Positions 40,222 through 49,145 of a stretch of DNA of 63,460 nt are shown here, in pieces; the first letter of the stretch is position 1; each line of letters begins with the position of its first letter. The notes beneath the pieces were generated by a model that was given only the letters and a program-made list of their open reading frames with translations, was not told the origin of the DNA and searched no databases. The stretch is from Bacteroidales bacterium UBA4230 (lineage in GTDB: Bacteria > Bacteroidota > Bacteroidia > Bacteroidales > UBA932). The stretch is from contig DGXO01000034.1 in the NCBI GenBank assembly GCA_002395605.1, forward strand, positions 1-63,460. The letters are read 5' to 3'. A program made the translations under genes and the position numbers.

Positions 40222-41754
40222 TCAGAAAGTGGGTGCGCTGTTGTAAACGGAATCAAGGGTGTAGGAGCTGGTGGAAGTGTTCCAGGCCCTGACCATAGCC
40301 TTCACAGGGTCCGTTCCGTTATCCGTAACCTTACCGTTTCCGTGATCTATGTAGCCGTGTTGTTCCTTGCCATAACCATTGGCTCCGTTATCCCACAGGA
40401 ATGGAGCGAAGCCGTAGGTTTTGGCAGCCTTTACCACATATTCCAGATAGTAGCAGAAATATGCCCAGGCCTTTGCGTCGTTCTTGTTACGCATAGAGCA
40501 GCCGAACTCACCCATATATACGGGGACGTTCTTTGCAATATACGTATTGAATATATCGGAGAACAGAGCCCTTATCTCATTCTCTCCGTTCTTGTATGAG
40601 GTTCCGGTATGGCCCCAGTCAGGGAGTTGCTTGTCCCCGATGGTATAGTCATAGGGATCATAGCAATGGAATGCCAGCATAATCTTTCCTGCGGGGTCAT
40701 TAGGAACCGTGAGATACTTCAGATAATTGGGGCTTGCGGCATATCCGGGAACGCCCAGCCAGCGGGTGGCGTTGTTGCCTCCGGTTGCACGGACGGCATC
40801 TACAAATACCTGATTCCATTCATTGATAACCGCGCACTTCTTCTCTGTGTTGGAAGAAGAAGACCATTCGTTGCCATAGATGAGTTCATTGAAGGATTCA
40901 AGCATAAGGAAATCTCCCTTCTCCTTGAACTTAGCGGCTATCTGGCCCCATACGGCTGCAATCTCCGCCTTCACCTGAGTGTTGATTGCGTCGCTGTTCA
41001 CTGCTCCCCTCAGGTCCTGCCAATGATTTCCGTCACCCTCACCGTGGTCTTCGTCGTGATGGGTGTTAAGGATTACCTTGAGGCCGGCGTTTTCTGCATA
41101 GCCCACCACCTCATATACGCGGTTGAGCCATTTTTCATCAAGAACGTAATCCGGAGCATCTCCAATATGTCCCATCCAGGTAACGGGGATGCGGACGCTG
41201 GTGAAACCAGCCGCCTTCACACCGTTGAAAGTGGCCTGTGTTGCCGATTTTCCCTGCCAGGCGGTCTCATTTGCCACACCGTTTGCGTATGCGTCGAAGT
41301 GGTTTCCCATATTCCAGCCAAGACCAAGTTCCATAGTGCGGGCAATGGCATCATTGCTCACGGTACCGGGATCTACGGGTTCTTCCTGTCCATCCTGGCT
41401 GACCGCCACGGATTTATCGGCCATTCCCGTTGCTGAAACGGTAAGGGTAGCCGTTCGGCTGGAGTACGTGGGATTGGCCTTCACCGAAAGAGTGAAGGTT
41501 ATCTTGTAGTTATTGAAAACCCCGTCTTTCATAGTGATCCAGTCCGGGAGACCTGAGAGTTTAGGACGCACCGGGGAATTGACGGTAAGTTGATACTCGG
41601 AGCCTTCTGCTGCGGCCGATATAGATTCCGGAGATACCGTGATGGCCGTAGGGGCTTCAGTTTTAGTGGAGTCCTTATCCTCACCTGCGGGCTTCTGGCA
41701 GCAGCAGGCTACGGAAACGAGGAAGAGGGTAAAGAGTTTGGAATGGTATTTCAT
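40222..41754 (-). CDS. BACON-GH5 (GH5_4-like) endo-beta-glucanase/xyloglucanase lipoprotein
   Basis: This 510-residue lipoprotein (signal ending VSVACC) has a BACON domain at about residues 35-125 (LPDWITMKDGVFNNYKITF, ending KSVAVSQDG) and a GH5 barrel from about 140. Motifs are GLGWNMGNHFDA, VRIPVTWMGHIG and ILNTHHDEDHG, with acid/base Glu about 291 (SFNELIYG) and nucleophile Glu about 415 (GEFGCS). The N-terminal GWN-GN and RIPVTW-HIG patterns point to subfamily GH5_4. BACON-GH5_4 is the architecture of the Bacteroides surface endo-xyloglucanase. The substrate could be xyloglucan, glucomannan or mixed-linkage glucan. The gene is 7 bp downstream of the BACON-GH26 gene. Confidence 0.9.
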   Translation of the reverse strand: MKYHSKLFTLFLVSVACCCQKPAGEDKDSTKTEAPTAITVSPESISAAAEGSEYQLTVNSPVRPKLSGLPDWITMKDGVFNNYKITFTLSVKANPTYSSRTATLTVSATGMADKSVAVSQDGQEEPVDPGTVSNDAIARTMELGLGWNMGNHFDAYANGVANETAWQGKSATQATFNGVKAAGFTSVRIPVTWMGHIGDAPDYVLDEKWLNRVYEVVGYAENAGLKVILNTHHDEDHGEGDGNHWQDLRGAVNSDAINTQVKAEIAAVWGQIAAKFKEKGDFLMLESFNELIYGNEWSSSSNTEKKCAVINEWNQVFVDAVRATGGNNATRWLGVPGYAASPNYLKYLTVPNDPAGKIMLAFHCYDPYDYTIGDKQLPDWGHTGTSYKNGENEIRALFSDIFNTYIAKNVPVYMGEFGCSMRNKNDAKAWAYFCYYLEYVVKAAKTYGFAPFLWDNGANGYGKEQHGYIDHGNGKVTDNGTDPVKAMVRAWNTSTSSYTLDSVYNSAPTF

Positions 41755-41761
41755 AATTAAT

Positions 41762-43201
41762 CTATTTCAGTGAAGGCATTTCCTCGCGGGTGAGAACATT
41801 CTGCGAACTCATCAGCGTTTTCCAGTAAGATGTTGTATTCAGGGAATATGATTCAAGGTCCCACGCCATGAACCAGCTCCATTTCTGGCCGCCCGCAAGG
41901 CACTTTGAAGGGTCCGGGATGTTTCCGCACTCGCTCACAGTCACCATTTTATGGCCGGCCGAAAGTGCAGCCGCAGCCTTGTACTGGCGTGACTTAGCGT
42001 CGGTGTCGTCGGCATAAATGTCCACGCCAACTATGTCTACGAGGTCGTTGCCGGGGTACCAGGAGCCCCACTCGTTCTCTGCGCCCTGGGTGGCATCCAG
42101 CGTCCATACCCAGATGAGGTTGTCAAGGCCGTACTCCCCTTCCAGTTTGTCACGGAGGAGTTTCCAGAGCTGCTTGCAGGCAGCGGCCCCGCCACGGCCC
42201 CACCAGAACCAGGCGTTGTTGGTTTTTCCGTAGAGGTTGTAGTTTCCGGCGGCTTCGTGAAGCGGACGCCATATTACCGGGATTCCCTCATCCTGGAGAA
42301 GCTTGAGGTATCCCGCCACCTTCTCTATGTCCTTCAGGATGAATTCGTTCTCCCAGGTGCCGGAGGTAATGGCATTCTGGATGCTGAAGGAGGTCTTGTC
42401 GGAATAGAAGTTATAGCCGGAGAAGTCTCCGTTCTTGCCTTTTTCCCAGTCGGCCTTGGTGGAAGGGACGTTCCAGTGCCACATCATGGACACAAGGCCA
42501 TTGTTTTTCCACTGCTCCTTCTGGGCCGATATATCCGAATAGTTCACCACCCAGTTCCATCCCTGTGGAGTGGGAGAATACTGGAGGAAGATGTAGTCAT
42601 AACCTGCCAAGGCCGGGTGCTTTCCGGTCATCTGGAAAAGCTGGTTCACGCGGTCGTTGTTGTTTGCCGTACCGCCGGACTGGACGCCACTCAGCATCTT
42701 CTCCCCGGCTATGGAAAGGAGGAATTCATACACGTTCTTTGCCTCAGCAGATGCATTGGGATTGGTCAGAGCCGCGTCATATTCATCGGCGGGGATAATG
42801 GGATCCTCAGGGTCTACGGGTTCGACAGGATCTCCTCCGGCATCCTGAGACACTTTCAAGCTCCCTGAAAGGCTTCCGGCAGAGAATACAATGGTTCCCA
42901 TTTCCGGCTCACAGGAATAATTGCTATTTGCCGAAAGGGTTGCCGTCATCTTATATTTAGTCTTGTCATACGTGCCCTCCTTGAACGTCACCCAGGCGGG
43001 ACAATCCTCCAACACAGGGCGTTCCGGGGCGTATATGATCAGAGATACGCTGCCTCCAGCTACAGGGAATACAACCTCTGCAGGATCAAAAGAGATACTC
43101 TTCGGGACCTCTGGGATGCCTTCCCCGGATGTACCAGGTTTGGTACAGGATACTGCCAGACCCACCAAAATGGCCAAAGCCGATATAAGATAACGTTTCA
43201 T
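41762..43201 (-). CDS. BACON-GH26 endo-beta-mannanase lipoprotein
   Basis: This 479-residue lipoprotein (signal ending LAVSC) carries a BACON domain (about 35-125, LEDCPAWVTFKEG, ending LKVSQDAGG) and a Pro/Asp-rich linker. The GH26 barrel follows from about 145. Catalytic-type residues are Glu about 315 in IWRPLHEAAGN and Glu about 423 in VSECGN. An aromatic cluster NNAWFWWGRGG is typical of the GH26 active-site region. It probably acts at the cell surface as an endo-mannanase generating oligosaccharides for the SusCD pair. It is the first enzyme gene after the two surface glycan-binding proteins. A hairpin (43221-43247) in the 58-bp spacer separates the binding-protein part of the operon from the enzyme part. 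Confidence 0.94.
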   Translation of the reverse strand: MKRYLISALAILVGLAVSCTKPGTSGEGIPEVPKSISFDPAEVVFPVAGGSVSLIIYAPERPVLEDCPAWVTFKEGTYDKTKYKMTATLSANSNYSCEPEMGTIVFSAGSLSGSLKVSQDAGGDPVEPVDPEDPIIPADEYDAALTNPNASAEAKNVYEFLLSIAGEKMLSGVQSGGTANNNDRVNQLFQMTGKHPALAGYDYIFLQYSPTPQGWNWVVNYSDISAQKEQWKNNGLVSMMWHWNVPSTKADWEKGKNGDFSGYNFYSDKTSFSIQNAITSGTWENEFILKDIEKVAGYLKLLQDEGIPVIWRPLHEAAGNYNLYGKTNNAWFWWGRGGAAACKQLWKLLRDKLEGEYGLDNLIWVWTLDATQGAENEWGSWYPGNDLVDIVGVDIYADDTDAKSRQYKAAAALSAGHKMVTVSECGNIPDPSKCLAGGQKWSWFMAWDLESYSLNTTSYWKTLMSSQNVLTREEMPSLK

Positions 43202-43220
43202 AGAGTCAGTTTATTGGAAC

Positions 43221-43247
43221 CCGGAGGGAGGGTTCGGCCCCCTCCGG
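43221..43247 (-). promoter_or_regulatory. Intra-operon GC-rich hairpin between surface-binding and enzyme genes
   Basis: The perfect 8-bp stem CCGGAGGG/CCCTCCGG with an 11-nt loop lies 20 bp upstream of the GH26-BACON start. No T-run follows on the transcribed strand, which favours an mRNA 3'-end stabiliser or attenuation role. Confidence 0.55.
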
Positions 43248-43259
43248 ATTAAAAGAGCA

Positions 43260-43970
43260 TTACTTCTTAAGGCCGATGCCCGTGATGGTGTAGCCGGTGC
43301 CACAGACCACAAGGCCGCCGTTTGCCGTAAGTTCATCGATATCGGCCTGGGTGAGTTCTATCTCGTGGCCGCCGTCCTGAAGCGGGAGGTTGCCGTCCGG
43401 AGCAAGACCGGCCGTGCTGGGAATTGCTGCCCAGCTGCCGTTACCGAAGCGGATGCAGCCTTCGGGATCATCGATGGTGTAGTGGGCGCAGAGGATGGTT
43501 CCAGCCTCAACGGTGGACCAGTCATAGCCGCCCCAGGAGAGGGCTGTCACTGCTCCGCCGTCCCAGGTGACCGTTGAAGTGTCTTCCCATATAAGAGTCT
43601 CCTGAGGGCCGGCAGACTCAACGGTGACAAGGGCTATTTCAGTGATGGTGAAACCGGTTCCGCAAACCACCAGACCACCATTGTTCACAAGTTCAGCCAG
43701 GTCTTCTGCTGTAAGTTCGAATGAGTAGCCGCCTTCCTGCAGAGGCAGGTTGCCGTCCGGGGCAAGACCGGCCAGGCTGGGCATGGAGGCCCAGGAGCCG
43801 TTACCGAAGCGGATGCAGCCGGCGGCGTCGTCGATGGTGTACACGGCGGAAAGCTTGGTTCCGGGCTGTACGGTGGACCAGTCATAACCACCCCATGAGA
43901 GGGCTGTCACTGCTCCGCCGTCCCAGGTAACCGTGGAGGAACCTTCCCAGATAACGTCGCGCTTTTCAGC
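43260..43970 (-). repeat. Intragenic 360-bp tandem duplication encoding binding modules
   Basis: The two C-terminal modules repeat with an exact 360-bp offset: GGGCTGTCACTGCTCCGCCG is at both 43541 and 43901, and CGGTGGACCAGTCATA at 43511 and 43871. Coding strands are highly similar, which indicates a recent or gene-converted duplication of 120 codons. Confidence 0.85.
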
Positions 43971-46013
43971 AGCGCCGAACTGGATGAGGGAGATGCCGGT
44001 GATTTCCACATTACCATCACCATTGATGATGAAGGCGCCGCCCCAGCCCACATCTTCAGTGAGTGAAGCAAGGACTTCTTCGGTGATTTCGAAGGAGAAG
44101 GACTGGGCTCCGCCGGGGAATCCGGCATCCTGCTTAATTTCGTTACCGCCACCAAGTTCATTCAGGGAGAGGTTACCCCAGTGGCCGTTCACAAGTTGCA
44201 GATCCCACCATCCTTCTTCGGGAGCGGTGTAGTAGATACGGACCTGGTCACCTACCTTGGCGCCAAGGGTTTCCCAGATAAAGCGGTCGTCACCGAATGT
44301 CACGCCTGCCCAGCCATTGATGATCTGGCTGCCCTGCCATATGAATGTCTCCGTGAACGGAGCGGTGATGGCAAAGGGAACGGGCCAAGTAAGCTCTGTA
44401 CCGTCAATAAGGACAATAGCAAGACGATATACGCCGGGGCCAAGGCCCTCAGGTATACCAAACGACATGGCTGTATCTGTGCGGACAGCGTAGGAAGTCA
44501 CCTTCTTGCTCTTCACGAATATCTGCTCTATCTGGAGAAGGTTCTTACCGGTAATGGAGATATTCTGGCCAAGGCCGAATGAAGGAGAGTCGAACTTGAT
44601 GGCAACGGCAAGATCATAGGTTACCGTGATATTGTCGGTAACAGTCTCATAACCACTGTCGGCGGTAAGGGTGATGGGACCGCTGTAAGCCTGCTCAGGG
44701 ATGGCTACCCTTACTACCAATGCATCATTCTCGTCCTTGCCGAACTCGAATTCGCAGTCGATAAAAGACTGCTCCTTGTTTCCAATCTTGGCGCTGGTCA
44801 CAAGGTCAAGGTCTGTACCGCTCACAACAATCGTATCCACGCCTGCGACAGCCTCGGTCTTGTCAATGCCGGTTGCAACGGGTTTCACCACTTCGATATC
44901 CTCGCTATAGGCCTGCTTGCCGGATTCAAGGGTTACGGTGATGGCACCGTCCTTGGCCGCAGCGGGCTGGGTGGCGAAGATCTTGCCGTCCTTGAGGTAC
45001 CATGAAGCCTCGGCGTTGGTGAATTCAACCTTGGTCACAAGGTCAAGGTCCTTACCGGCGATCTCAACCTCGCAGCCTGCCTTGTAGCGGGCGTCTTCGG
45101 CAAGTGACTTGACCGAAAGCTCGGTTACGCTCACGGTAACAATCTCACCTGCATCGAAGTCCTTGCCTGCATAGGAAGTGAGGGTGATGTTGCCGTCCGC
45201 AGCCTTGGGAGGAAGGTTGAAGGTGATGGACTTGGTGTCCTCGGAAACGGTGTATTCAACATCGGCAACCTGAGGAAGGGCCACATTCTTGATCATGTCA
45301 AGGTGATCGCCGGTAACCGTAATCACATCACCGCTCTTGTAGGTTGTCTTTGCAGCCTTGGTAACGGTAGGATCTCCTACGGTAAGCTCCGAGGGAGTGT
45401 AGATATGATTCGGGATTGTGTTCTGGTCCTCAATCTCGTTGACGTCGGAAAGGATCACGGGACCGCTGATGGCGTTGGCCGGAAGCTTTACCTTGAGTTC
45501 ATGACGGGACTGACTCTCAAACGCTACGGAAACCGCGTCCTCACCGCTGAAGATGATTTCCTTCACCACGTTGAGGTACTCACCCTTGATGGTGATTACG
45601 TCTCCGGACAATGCGGTTGTGGGAGAGAAAGAGGAAACCTCGATGGGCTCAGTGAATTCAAGATTGGACAGAGAAGTGATCTCGCGGCCGTCTTTGGCTA
45701 CGATGGTCACCTTGCCAACCTCAGGGCCCTCCATGGGAACAACCAGCTCCAGGGTGTCAAGCTTGGCACCCGTGGAGACTTTCTTGAACTCAGTGACAGT
45801 CACATCACCCGCAAAGCGGACTTCGCTGACCTGATCGAGGCTGCGTCCGTAAATACGCAGCACGCCGCCGCGCATGACCGGATTAGGGGCCAAACCGTTG
45901 AAAGAGAAGTTCTCTCCCATGGGGTCCACATCCATCTCCTTCTGGCAACCGGCCAGAGAGACCAGTGCAGCGCAGAGAGAGACGATGACAGAAAATCTAA
46001 ATATCTTTTTCAT
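43260..46013 (-). CDS. Large IPT/TIG-repeat surface glycan-binding lipoprotein with duplicated C-terminal module
   Basis: This 917-residue lipoprotein (LVSLAGC) starts with a chain of about six Ig-like IPT/TIG repeats (about residues 38-550). Recurrent motifs include VTVTGDHLDMIKNVALP-type sequence, for example GDVITVTGDHLDMIKNV and GKDLDLVTKVEFTNA. Three carbohydrate-binding-like modules follow. One is divergent (about 555-680; ETFIWQGSQIINGWAGVTFG). Two are nearly identical 120-residue copies (about 682-801 and 802-917; TVTWDGGAVTALSWGGYDWS in both). The architecture fits a SusF/SGBP-B-type surface glycan-binding protein with a rigid stalk and multivalent tip. It lies 12 bp downstream of the other binding protein and upstream of the enzymes. 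Ligand specificity is unknown but presumably mannan or xyloglucan. Confidence 0.9.
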   Translation of the reverse strand: MKKIFRFSVIVSLCAALVSLAGCQKEMDVDPMGENFSFNGLAPNPVMRGGVLRIYGRSLDQVSEVRFAGDVTVTEFKKVSTGAKLDTLELVVPMEGPEVGKVTIVAKDGREITSLSNLEFTEPIEVSSFSPTTALSGDVITIKGEYLNVVKEIIFSGEDAVSVAFESQSRHELKVKLPANAISGPVILSDVNEIEDQNTIPNHIYTPSELTVGDPTVTKAAKTTYKSGDVITVTGDHLDMIKNVALPQVADVEYTVSEDTKSITFNLPPKAADGNITLTSYAGKDFDAGEIVTVSVTELSVKSLAEDARYKAGCEVEIAGKDLDLVTKVEFTNAEASWYLKDGKIFATQPAAAKDGAITVTLESGKQAYSEDIEVVKPVATGIDKTEAVAGVDTIVVSGTDLDLVTSAKIGNKEQSFIDCEFEFGKDENDALVVRVAIPEQAYSGPITLTADSGYETVTDNITVTYDLAVAIKFDSPSFGLGQNISITGKNLLQIEQIFVKSKKVTSYAVRTDTAMSFGIPEGLGPGVYRLAIVLIDGTELTWPVPFAITAPFTETFIWQGSQIINGWAGVTFGDDRFIWETLGAKVGDQVRIYYTAPEEGWWDLQLVNGHWGNLSLNELGGGNEIKQDAGFPGGAQSFSFEITEEVLASLTEDVGWGGAFIINGDGNVEITGISLIQFGAAEKRDVIWEGSSTVTWDGGAVTALSWGGYDWSTVQPGTKLSAVYTIDDAAGCIRFGNGSWASMPSLAGLAPDGNLPLQEGGYSFELTAEDLAELVNNGGLVVCGTGFTITEIALVTVESAGPQETLIWEDTSTVTWDGGAVTALSWGGYDWSTVEAGTILCAHYTIDDPEGCIRFGNGSWAAIPSTAGLAPDGNLPLQDGGHEIELTQADIDELTANGGLVVCGTGYTITGIGLKK

Positions 46014-46025
46014 ATGCGCTTCTGA

Positions 46026-47327
46026 TTATTTGATTGGTACAACACGGACGTTGTCAATCCTGATGATAGGTGTGCAGGAAGCCTCGGGGAAACTCATTCC
46101 GCCATTGCAGATGAAGAACCAGATGCTGGAGAAGCTGGCTTCTGTAACCTCCTGGGTGGCAGGGGTACCGGACCAACCCTTGTTCACTTCCGTGAGAGGA
46201 ATTGTAACGGTAATCCATTTGTCGGCAGTATCAAAAGTACCGGTTTCCTCCCAAGGCATATAGAATGCGCGGGGAGCGGCTTCACCGTTCATGTATGTGT
46301 TGTTCTGACCTGCAACGGTATTTCCGTAGATATCCTGGATACCGGCATTTCCGAATGTGATAAGGTCTACACCGCCAAACACTATCTGCATGGGAGTGTT
46401 GTTCCAGGGATTTGCCGAAGGGACACACATCTCAAACTTGAGGCCCTTGTTCTGCCAGCCGGAGAAATCGGCGATATCTATAAGACGCGGTGCATCGGCA
46501 TAGTCTTCGGGGGTATTCCAGGTGCCAGGCCAGTAAACAAGGGAGAAGTTGGCTTCTTCCCAGGAACCGTCAAGCACAGCAGTACCGTCACCAAACTGGA
46601 AGTAGCGGCCGCTGATACCGTTTCCGTCGTCGTCCTTGCTGCTGTGGCCGTTCCAACCGTGGTTGTCAAGGCCGGTGAGGCCGTCGAAGTCGAACAGCAT
46701 TCCGCGGGAATCCTTGTACATGAACACCGACTGGGCAGTTCCGGAAGCGGTTGTAACCTTGATCTTTCCGGGCTGTGCGCCGGCAGGGACTACAACGTTG
46801 AAGGAATCGCCTGTAGAAGATGTCACGTCAACAGGATCTGCGCCGGGGAACTGGACTGTGAGAGGAGCAAACAGGTAGGAGCCCTTCACGGTAACGGTTT
46901 CACCCACAGGCGCCCATTCGTTGGACAGGGCGGTAATCTTGGGAACCGGAGGCAGCACCTTGAAGTCGTAGAGGACTACGGAGCTGTCACGGGTAACGAG
47001 ATGAATCTTGTCATCGGTAACTGTAGGGAGAGTCTTGGGGACGGAAACCACCATTGTGTGGGCAGTGATGTAACTGGTGTTAAGCACTGCCGGCTGGTCG
47101 TTGAAGTAAAGGTCATGAACGCTGGTGAGATTGTCACCCACGATGCAGATGGTCTCCTCCATAGCGGCCTGGTCAATGATGAGGTCCCTGTCGGCGTAGC
47201 GAACATAAGTCACGGAAGGAATGCCGGAAGTAGGTTGGAACCTGTCCGGATAATCCACCTTCTTGCAAGATGATGCCAGCACGGCCAGACCCATGACAAT
47301 ACCAAAATATTTATTTATAGCTTTCAT
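46026..47327 (-). CDS. Surface glycan-binding protein (SGBP-B/XBD-like) lipoprotein
   Basis: The product (433 residues) has a lipoprotein signal (VLASSCK). Two IPT/TIG-like Ig domains span about residues 35-205 (VGDNLTSVHDLYFN; APVGETVTVKGSYLFAPLTV). A C-terminal domain of about 225 residues (MLFDFDGLTGLDNHGWNGH, DFSGWQNKGLKFEMCV, PMQIVFGG, WITVTIPLTEVNKGW, IIRIDNVRVVP) resembles the glycan-binding domain of Bacteroides SGBP-B proteins encoded after SusD. Trp and Tyr residues there are candidates for stacking on sugar rings. It lies 11 bp downstream of the SusD gene and 12 bp upstream of the longer binding protein. Its role would be to capture oligosaccharides at the surface alongside SusD. 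Confidence 0.92.
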   Translation of the reverse strand: MKAINKYFGIVMGLAVLASSCKKVDYPDRFQPTSGIPSVTYVRYADRDLIIDQAAMEETICIVGDNLTSVHDLYFNDQPAVLNTSYITAHTMVVSVPKTLPTVTDDKIHLVTRDSSVVLYDFKVLPPVPKITALSNEWAPVGETVTVKGSYLFAPLTVQFPGADPVDVTSSTGDSFNVVVPAGAQPGKIKVTTASGTAQSVFMYKDSRGMLFDFDGLTGLDNHGWNGHSSKDDDGNGISGRYFQFGDGTAVLDGSWEEANFSLVYWPGTWNTPEDYADAPRLIDIADFSGWQNKGLKFEMCVPSANPWNNTPMQIVFGGVDLITFGNAGIQDIYGNTVAGQNNTYMNGEAAPRAFYMPWEETGTFDTADKWITVTIPLTEVNKGWSGTPATQEVTEASFSSIWFFICNGGMSFPEASCTPIIRIDNVRVVPIK

Positions 47328-47338
47328 GGATTCAGGAA

Positions 47339-49129
47339 TTAAAAGTCATAGGAATAAGTTGCGCGAACATCCACGGAAACAGGCTCGGCGTCGGATCCTA
47401 CGTTAGGATTCATTACCACGTCTTCTGTGGGGAATGGAATGGTGAACATTTCGGGCTTTACGTCCTTGAGTTCGTCGGAAGCGTTGTATGAAATCTTGGA
47501 CTGATCCCAGGTGTGGGCACCGGGGCCGGCATAAGAGCCGTCATCACCAACTACATAATCCTTGTACACGCCGCTGATGCCATCCCAGTGGGAACGGCGC
47601 TGGGCCTTGAGTTCTGCGATGCAGCCATCTACGTCATAGTAGGAACGGCGTACGTAGTCGTACCAGTTGTCGCCTTCAAGGGCAAGCTCAAGACGGCGCT
47701 CTTTCCAGATGTCGTTGATGGTAACGGTGGAAAGGGCTGCAGCATGTGCGCGTGCGCGCACTTTGTTCACATACTCAAGCGCACCGGCGTTGTCGCCTGT
47801 GAGAAGGCAAGACTCGGCATATACCAGGTAGATGTCGGAAAGCCTGAGGATATGGGTGGGAAGCTGGTAGCACATGCGGTCGGCATTGATGCCCAGGGCG
47901 GCCACATGGTCTGAGCCGCAGCCATACAGGTGCTTGGCATACATACCACCGGTCTGGCAGCACCACTCGTGGTTGGAGCCGTTGGACTCCAGGTTGGTGG
48001 GATAGTAATCCGGATCAAAATAGAAACGGTACATGTCAAGGCCGCCCTTGTCCCTCCAATACTGGGGATACTTGTCTCCGAACATCATGATGGTGCCGTG
48101 ACGGCGGTCATCAGTGTCTACGCGGAGCGTAGGTTCAACGTCTGCGGATACGCCGAAGAGGTCCATGAGGTTCACGCTGGGGCCTTTCCAGTCTCCCCAG
48201 GTGTTACCGAACTCGTCGATACCCGCCATGCTGACGTCTGACTGGATGGAGTTCTGGGCGGTCCAGATACCGGTACCGGAAACCCACTGCCATGAGAAGA
48301 GGTTTTCACCGGTCTGCTGGAAAATGGTGGGTTCCATGCGGAAGACATCCTCATAATTGGGAGTGAGGCGGCGGCCGGAATTGTCAATGACATCCTTTGC
48401 GTAAGTCTTGGCCTTGGCAAGGTCTGCGAGAGCCTCTTCAGAGGTGATGGAGCCGTTTACGCCGGCCTTTGTGAGGTAAACCTTTGCCAGAAGGCCCATG
48501 GCGGCATACTTGTCAATACGGTTGTACTTGCCGATATTGGGATCTGCGGGAAGAAGCTCGATGGCTTTTTCCAGAGTCATGACAATGTACTCGTAGACAT
48601 CGGCCTTCTTCACCTTCGTCTGCTCATTGTAGGCTGCGTCCTTGATCACCTGGGTGTTGTCGTGGATGATGGGAACGTCGCCGAATGTGCGGACAAGGAG
48701 GAAGTATGCCATGGCTTTCCATGCCAGGGCTTCGCCGATAGCCTTGTTCTTGGTGGCTTCTGAAGCCGTGGTATTGGCATTACGGATATTGTTTATGACG
48801 GTATTGCACTGCGCGTTGACGGCCCACAGGGAGTAGGACATGTTCTTGAGGTCCTGGTCCGTGCCGTTGACGGTAAGGGTGGAATAGGCGTTGTTACCCT
48901 GATAGACATTTCCGCACATGGTCTCTGAACCGTAAATGTAGAAACGGATGACGTCGTACCAAGGTGAATTGTAGAGGTAGTTCACGGACTGCTCCACCTG
49001 CATGTCGTTCTGGTAGTAGTTGGCCGTTGTGTAACGGTCCTCTGCAGGACGGTTCAGGAATTTGGAGCAGGAAGCGGTTACGGCCACTACGGCTGAAACT
49101 GCAATAATATATTTAATTGTGTTTTTCAT
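47339..49129 (-). CDS. SusD/RagB-family surface glycan-binding lipoprotein of the mannan PUL
   Basis: The start at 49129 (MKNTIKYIIAVSAVVAVTASC) gives a proper lipoprotein signal. An in-frame ATG at 49165 would overlap SusC and spoil the signal. The approximately 596-residue protein shows SusD hallmarks: NRPAEDRYTTANYYQNDMQV after the lipid anchor, IGEALAWKAMAYFLLVRTFG, DVPIIHDNTQVIKDA and a C-terminal IWKERRLELALEGDNWYDYV. In SusCD complexes it forms the lid over the TonB-dependent transporter and binds glycan. It lies 16 bp downstream of its SusC partner. Confidence 0.95.
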   Translation of the reverse strand: MKNTIKYIIAVSAVVAVTASCSKFLNRPAEDRYTTANYYQNDMQVEQSVNYLYNSPWYDVIRFYIYGSETMCGNVYQGNNAYSTLTVNGTDQDLKNMSYSLWAVNAQCNTVINNIRNANTTASEATKNKAIGEALAWKAMAYFLLVRTFGDVPIIHDNTQVIKDAAYNEQTKVKKADVYEYIVMTLEKAIELLPADPNIGKYNRIDKYAAMGLLAKVYLTKAGVNGSITSEEALADLAKAKTYAKDVIDNSGRRLTPNYEDVFRMEPTIFQQTGENLFSWQWVSGTGIWTAQNSIQSDVSMAGIDEFGNTWGDWKGPSVNLMDLFGVSADVEPTLRVDTDDRRHGTIMMFGDKYPQYWRDKGGLDMYRFYFDPDYYPTNLESNGSNHEWCCQTGGMYAKHLYGCGSDHVAALGINADRMCYQLPTHILRLSDIYLVYAESCLLTGDNAGALEYVNKVRARAHAAALSTVTINDIWKERRLELALEGDNWYDYVRRSYYDVDGCIAELKAQRRSHWDGISGVYKDYVVGDDGSYAGPGAHTWDQSKISYNASDELKDVKPEMFTIPFPTEDVVMNPNVGSDAEPVSVDVRATYSYDF

Positions 49130-49145
49130 CTTGCTGTCCTCCATT

